A stretch of 46,873 nucleotides of DNA from Nonlabens dokdonensis. Its GTDB lineage: Bacteria; Bacteroidota; Bacteroidia; Flavobacteriales; Flavobacteriaceae. Positions within the stretch are counted from its first letter, which is position 1, and the number at the start of each line of letters is the position of its first letter. Below are positions 43,922 to 46,873 of the stretch, piece by piece. The notes beneath the pieces were generated by a model. It saw only the letters and a list, made by a program, of their open reading frames with translations, made no database searches and was not told the DNA's origin. The stretch lies in assembly GCF_002162835.1 (NCBI RefSeq), contig NZ_MAAX01000210.1:4601-51473 (forward strand). The letters are read 5' to 3'. A program made the translations under genes and the position numbers.

Positions 43922-44362
43922 TTACATCTTTAAATAAATCTTCTTACTCTTATAATCGATCACAGCTTTTGATGCGATCAAAAAATCTGCTCCTAGCAAC
44001 CCTTGAATAGAACGCATTCCTTCAGTTTTTAAGGCGTTATTAATGTAACTCATATCCATACTTAGCAAGGTAACGTCTTCATCGTTCCACTCGCCTAACT
44101 CTAATGTGTTTTTATGAGAAATTCTAGGACGCAAAGAGCCACTTGCCGTACCTATTTGTCTATCCATAAATTCTGTTTCTAGCTGGAATTCTTTATACAT
44201 AGCCTGATTAACACACGTGGCACTCGCGCCAGTATCAATGATAAATCTACCTTTGTGCCCATTTATAGACGCCTTGGTAACGATATGGCCGCTTTTGCTA
44301 GCAACTCTTATGTTGTGTGCTATATAGCCTTGAGAAATAAGTAATTTTTTGAGCGACGCCAT
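43922..44362 (-). CDS. Retropepsin-like aspartyl protease (clan AA)
   Basis: A 146-residue single-domain aspartic protease: FIIDTGASATCVN holds the active-site DTGA, and GLLGADFLIASKAVIDYKSKKI is the second conserved strand. One domain means it would act as a dimer. No signal peptide is visible, so it is probably cytoplasmic. The biological substrate is unknown. A one-base-degenerate palindrome copy lies 29 bases upstream of the start. Confidence 0.85.
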   Translation of the reverse strand: MASLKKLLISQGYIAHNIRVASKSGHIVTKASINGHKGRFIIDTGASATCVNQAMYKEFQLETEFMDRQIGTASGSLRPRISHKNTLELGEWNDEDVTLLSMDMSYINNALKTEGMRSIQGLLGADFLIASKAVIDYKSKKIYLKM

Positions 44363-44391
44363 TAAAATAGGATTAAAGGGTAAATATAATT

Positions 44392-44409
44392 CCGCTTTTG
44401 CGAAAGCGG
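44392..44409. repeat. Dispersed palindrome copy 13, one-base degenerate
   Basis: CCGCTTTTGCGAAAGCGG, one C-to-T change from the consensus in the centre, between the divergent retropepsin-like and TatD genes. Confidence 0.88.
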
Positions 44410-44485
44410 ACTAAAGACCCACAACTTCTTTAAACACAAAGATCATAATTCAAGCCATAGGTATAACAATAACTTATAACTTCTA

Positions 44486-44519
44486 TTGTCGCACCTACAA
44501 TATACAAGCCTTATTTTTG
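44486..44519 (+). promoter_or_regulatory. Promoter of tatD (TTG-N23-TATTTTTG)
   Basis: TATTTTTG ends four bases before the ATG; TTG lies 23 bases upstream of it. The start site would fall on or next to the start codon. Confidence 0.55.
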
Positions 44520-44523
44520 CAAA

Positions 44524-45291
44524 ATGATTTTTACAGATACACATACCCATTTATACAGCGAGGCGTTTGAGGAAGACCAAGACGCTATGATACAGCGCGC
44601 TCTAGACAAAGGAGTTCAACGCTTTTTTGTACCAGCTATAGACTCTACTTACACGCAATCCATGCTGGATCTTAAAAGCAAGTATCCTAAACAAGTGCAT
44701 TTAATGTGCGGCCTACATCCTACTCATGTAAAGGAAAATTACCTAGAAGAACTGGCTCATGTAAAACAAATGCTTGATAAAGAGAACTACGTTGCCGTAG
44801 GAGAAATAGGAATGGATCTATATTGGGATAAAAATTTTAAAACACAGCAGCAAGAAGCATTTCATACTCAGATACAATGGTCTTTAGATCGTAATTTACC
44901 TATAGTGATTCACTGTCGTGAAGCATTTGACGAAGTCTTTGAAGTACTAGAAGATTATAAAAACACATCACTTCATGGTATTTTTCATTGTTTTACTGGA
45001 AATTTAGAACAAGCAAAACGCGCCGTTGACCTCAACATGAAATTAGGAATAGGTGGTGTGGTAACTTTTAAAAATGGCAAAATAGATCAATTTCTAGAAA
45101 AGATACCCTTATCTGAAATCGTATTAGAAACAGATGCTCCTTACCTAGCACCAGTTCCTTACCGTGGTAAACGCAATGAAAGCTCTTATTTAATTGAGGT
45201 AGCTCAAAAACTTGCAACGGTATATAATAAAGACATTAAAGAGATTGCACATATAACAACCTTAAATTCGCGTGAAGTTTTCGGTATATAA
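44524..45291 (+). CDS. TatD family metal-dependent hydrolase/DNase
   Basis: A 255-residue TIM-barrel hydrolase with the family metal ligands: DTHTHLYS (His7, His9), GEIGMDLYW, VIHCREA, IFHCFTG and ETDAPYL. Family members are 3'-5' deoxyribonucleases or related phosphoesterases acting in repair or RNA/DNA turnover. The promoter TATTTTTG ends only four bases before the ATG, so the mRNA is probably leaderless. The next gene starts 29 bases after the stop. Confidence 0.93.
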   Translation: MIFTDTHTHLYSEAFEEDQDAMIQRALDKGVQRFFVPAIDSTYTQSMLDLKSKYPKQVHLMCGLHPTHVKENYLEELAHVKQMLDKENYVAVGEIGMDLYWDKNFKTQQQEAFHTQIQWSLDRNLPIVIHCREAFDEVFEVLEDYKNTSLHGIFHCFTGNLEQAKRAVDLNMKLGIGGVVTFKNGKIDQFLEKIPLSEIVLETDAPYLAPVPYRGKRNESSYLIEVAQKLATVYNKDIKEIAHITTLNSREVFGI

Positions 45292-45303
45292 ATTTGAGAT
45301 CAT

Positions 45304-45311
45304 TACATTTG
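45304..45311 (+). promoter_or_regulatory. Possible internal -7 element (TACATTTG) before the acyltransferase gene
   Basis: Exact TAnnTTTG nine bases before the ATG; could give the acyltransferase-asparaginase pair its own transcript. No -33 TTG. Confidence 0.35.
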
Positions 45312-45320
45312 TTTTTATAG

Positions 45321-46460
45321 ATGCAAGATTTGAACAATTACGATGACATAAGGTTTTTTAATGACGCAGAGGTGCAAGTGGCACTTAAAAGTGCTGTGCG
45401 ACACCCTATGATAAAAGCGCTTTTTCAATATACATTTAAAGAAATGGATTATGAAAAGGCAAAGAAAATAGTTTTATCATGTAAATCAATAAATGATTTT
45501 CAACGCGATGTCATAAGTAAAACGGTAGAACGTGTACTAGACGAGTCTAGTGCAGGACTCACCACAAGCGGATTTTCAAATCTTGATCCAGAAAAGAGCT
45601 ACCTCTATATTTCAAATCATAGAGACATAGTTCTAGACACGTCGTTAATCAATGTTATCTTATTTAGAAAAAACCTTATTAGGACTGCAAGCGCGATAGG
45701 TGATAACCTCGTGCAACGACCATTTGTTAATGCTTTGAGCAAGTTAACACGCAATTTTATAGTAAAAAGAGGTGCTAGTCCACGCGAGATACTTACGAGT
45801 AGTAAAAAGTTAAGTGAGTATATCAACTTCTTAATTCATGAAGAGAATAGAAGTGTATGGATCGCCCAGAGACAAGGTCGCACTAAAGATGGTAACGACA
45901 TTACAGAACAAGGTGTTCTCAAGATGATAGCGCTTGCTGCCGGCAAGAGAGGATTAGAAAATTATTTAAATAGTTTACGCATTGTCCCAGTTTCTATCTC
46001 TTATGAATATGATCCTACTGATATTTTAAAAGTACCTGAACTGCTTGCTAAACTAGCCGAACAGGAATATATTAAATCTGAAAATGAAGATTTTAATAGT
46101 ATCCTTAAAGGTGCGCTAGGTCAGAAAAAGCATATTCACATTCACGCTGCACAACCTTTTAAAGTTACCGAACGTGCCAACCAAAGTACCAATCAAATTT
46201 TACAGCGAGTAGTACAGCATCTTGATAATGAAATTCAGACTAATTATAAATTATGGCCTACTAATTATGTGGCACATGATTTATTAACTTCTACTAGTAA
46301 GTATAAAGCTCATTATTCAGATCATGACATGCAACAATTTGAAAGAAGATTACGATTGCGAGTAAATGTAGAAGATCATAAGGCTGTAGAGAGTTTTCTC
46401 AACATGTATGCGAGACCAGTGTTAAATAAAGAAAAACTGGCTGTAACAAATGAAGCCTAA
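45321..46460 (+). CDS. Glycerol-phosphate acyltransferase-like protein (PlsB/PlsC fold)
   Basis: A 379-residue protein. YISNHRDIVLD is the acyltransferase motif I region, though the His to last Asp distance is one residue longer than the usual HX4D; NFIVKRGASPREI and IAQRQGRTKDG match motifs II and III. It is probably involved in phospholipid synthesis or remodelling at the membrane. No TM segment is obvious. A TACATTTG element lies nine bases before the ATG. It overlaps the asparaginase start by 11 bases. Confidence 0.8.
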   Translation: MQDLNNYDDIRFFNDAEVQVALKSAVRHPMIKALFQYTFKEMDYEKAKKIVLSCKSINDFQRDVISKTVERVLDESSAGLTTSGFSNLDPEKSYLYISNHRDIVLDTSLINVILFRKNLIRTASAIGDNLVQRPFVNALSKLTRNFIVKRGASPREILTSSKKLSEYINFLIHEENRSVWIAQRQGRTKDGNDITEQGVLKMIALAAGKRGLENYLNSLRIVPVSISYEYDPTDILKVPELLAKLAEQEYIKSENEDFNSILKGALGQKKHIHIHAAQPFKVTERANQSTNQILQRVVQHLDNEIQTNYKLWPTNYVAHDLLTSTSKYKAHYSDHDMQQFERRLRLRVNVEDHKAVESFLNMYARPVLNKEKLAVTNEA

Positions 46461-46873
46461 TATTTTACTTATTTATACTGGTGGAACCATCGGTATGATG
46501 AAAGATCCAGAGACTAAAGCACTGAGAGCCTTTGATTTTTCTCAATTGCTAGTTCACATTCCAGAAATAAAACAGCTCGATTGCCATATTGAACCTTACT
46601 CATTTGAGTACCCCATAGATTCATCAGACATGAATTTAGAAGAATGGCGCAAATTAGGAGATGTTATATATACTAATTATGACGATTATGACGGTTTTGT
46701 AGTTTTGCACGGTAGTGATACCATGTCCTTTACTGGCAGCACTCTTAGCTTTATGTTTGAGAATCTTACAAAACCCATTATTCTAACTGGTTCTCAACTA
46801 CCTATAGGAGATTTACGCACTGATGCAAAAGAAAACTTGATAACGAGCCTGCAACTTGCCATTCAAAACAACA
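46450..46873 (+). CDS. ansA: Type I L-asparaginase, 3'-truncated by the window end
   Basis: Not in the ORF track because the window ends before the stop. From the ATG at 46450 the frame reads MKPNILLIYTGGTIGMMKDP, with the first active-site Thr in YTGGTIG, and then VVLHGSDTMSFTGSTLSFM with the second Thr-Asp pair. At least 141 residues are present of a family usually near 340. No signal peptide is visible, so it is the cytoplasmic type I enzyme that hydrolyses asparagine. It overlaps the acyltransferase gene by 11 bases in a different frame. Confidence 0.93.
   Translation, partial: MKPNILLIYTGGTIGMMKDPETKALRAFDFSQLLVHIPEIKQLDCHIEPYSFEYPIDSSDMNLEEWRKLGDVIYTNYDDYDGFVVLHGSDTMSFTGSTLSFMFENLTKPIILTGSQLPIGDLRTDAKENLITSLQLAIQNN

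Noticed and set aside
2361-44409. Palindromes as a CRISPR array or insertion-sequence ends
   Set aside because: Copies are kilobases apart with unrelated DNA between them, no cas or transposase genes are present, and no target-site duplications are visible.

Overview
The window looks like a chromosomal segment from an AT-rich member of the Bacteroidota, most likely a marine Flavobacteriaceae. The support is: secreted proteins ending in type IX secretion (T9SS) sorting domains, Bacteroidota-type promoters (TAnnTTTG at -7), almost no Shine-Dalgarno sites, frequent TTG starts, an arginine decarboxylase/agmatinase/deoxyhypusine-synthase-like polyamine cluster, and mevalonate-pathway genes. I cannot fix the genus. 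There is no transposase, prophage, CRISPR array or rRNA operon; apart from one tRNA-Val gene the window is protein-coding core and accessory genome.

Layout. 1-3.3 kb: a tightly overlapping plus-strand operon of peptidase E (truncated by the window edge), three GNAT acetyltransferases, an M15 D,D-carboxypeptidase-like protein and an M48 metalloprotease, closed by a terminator. 3.4-5.4 kb (minus): mevalonate kinase and diphosphomevalonate decarboxylase. 5.6-7.9 kb: a MacB/FtsX-type permease and an RsuA-like protein that lacks the catalytic Asp. 8.0-12.1 kb: arginine decarboxylase, agmatinase, a deoxyhypusine-synthase-like protein (probably making homospermidine) and a secreted protein of unknown function, followed by a GNAT-nitrilase fusion. 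13.8-18.3 kb (minus): an XRE regulator, a peptidoglycan-binding protein and a LamG/T9SS protein. 18.4-22.0 kb (minus): three glycosyltransferases in one overlapping operon. 22.3-27.7 kb (minus): an outer-membrane beta-barrel protein, Der GTPase and a polyprenyl diphosphate synthase. 27.8-34 kb: two T9SS cargo proteins, RlmN and a T9SS serine protease. 34.1-36.4 kb (minus): GalE and an acyl-CoA dehydrogenase. 36.5-43.6 kb (plus): AnmK, a Glu/Leu-type dehydrogenase coupled to NhaB, and ExbB-ExbD-TonB-FolC. 43.7-46.9 kb: tRNA-Val, a retropepsin-like protease, TatD, an acyltransferase and a truncated type I asparaginase.

The most striking feature is not a gene. A perfect palindrome, core GCTTTCGCGAAAGC, usually extended to CGCTTTCGCGAAAGCG, occurs 12 times, plus one one-base-degenerate copy. 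Spacing is fairly even (about 2.5-6 kb), it occurs both between and inside genes, and the coding copies use all three reading frames. Several copies share a one-sided GGAAC/GAGAAC flank, so the element has polarity. It behaves like a chromosome-wide highly iterated palindrome (comparable in style to cyanobacterial HIP1), and no dedicated partner protein is visible here.
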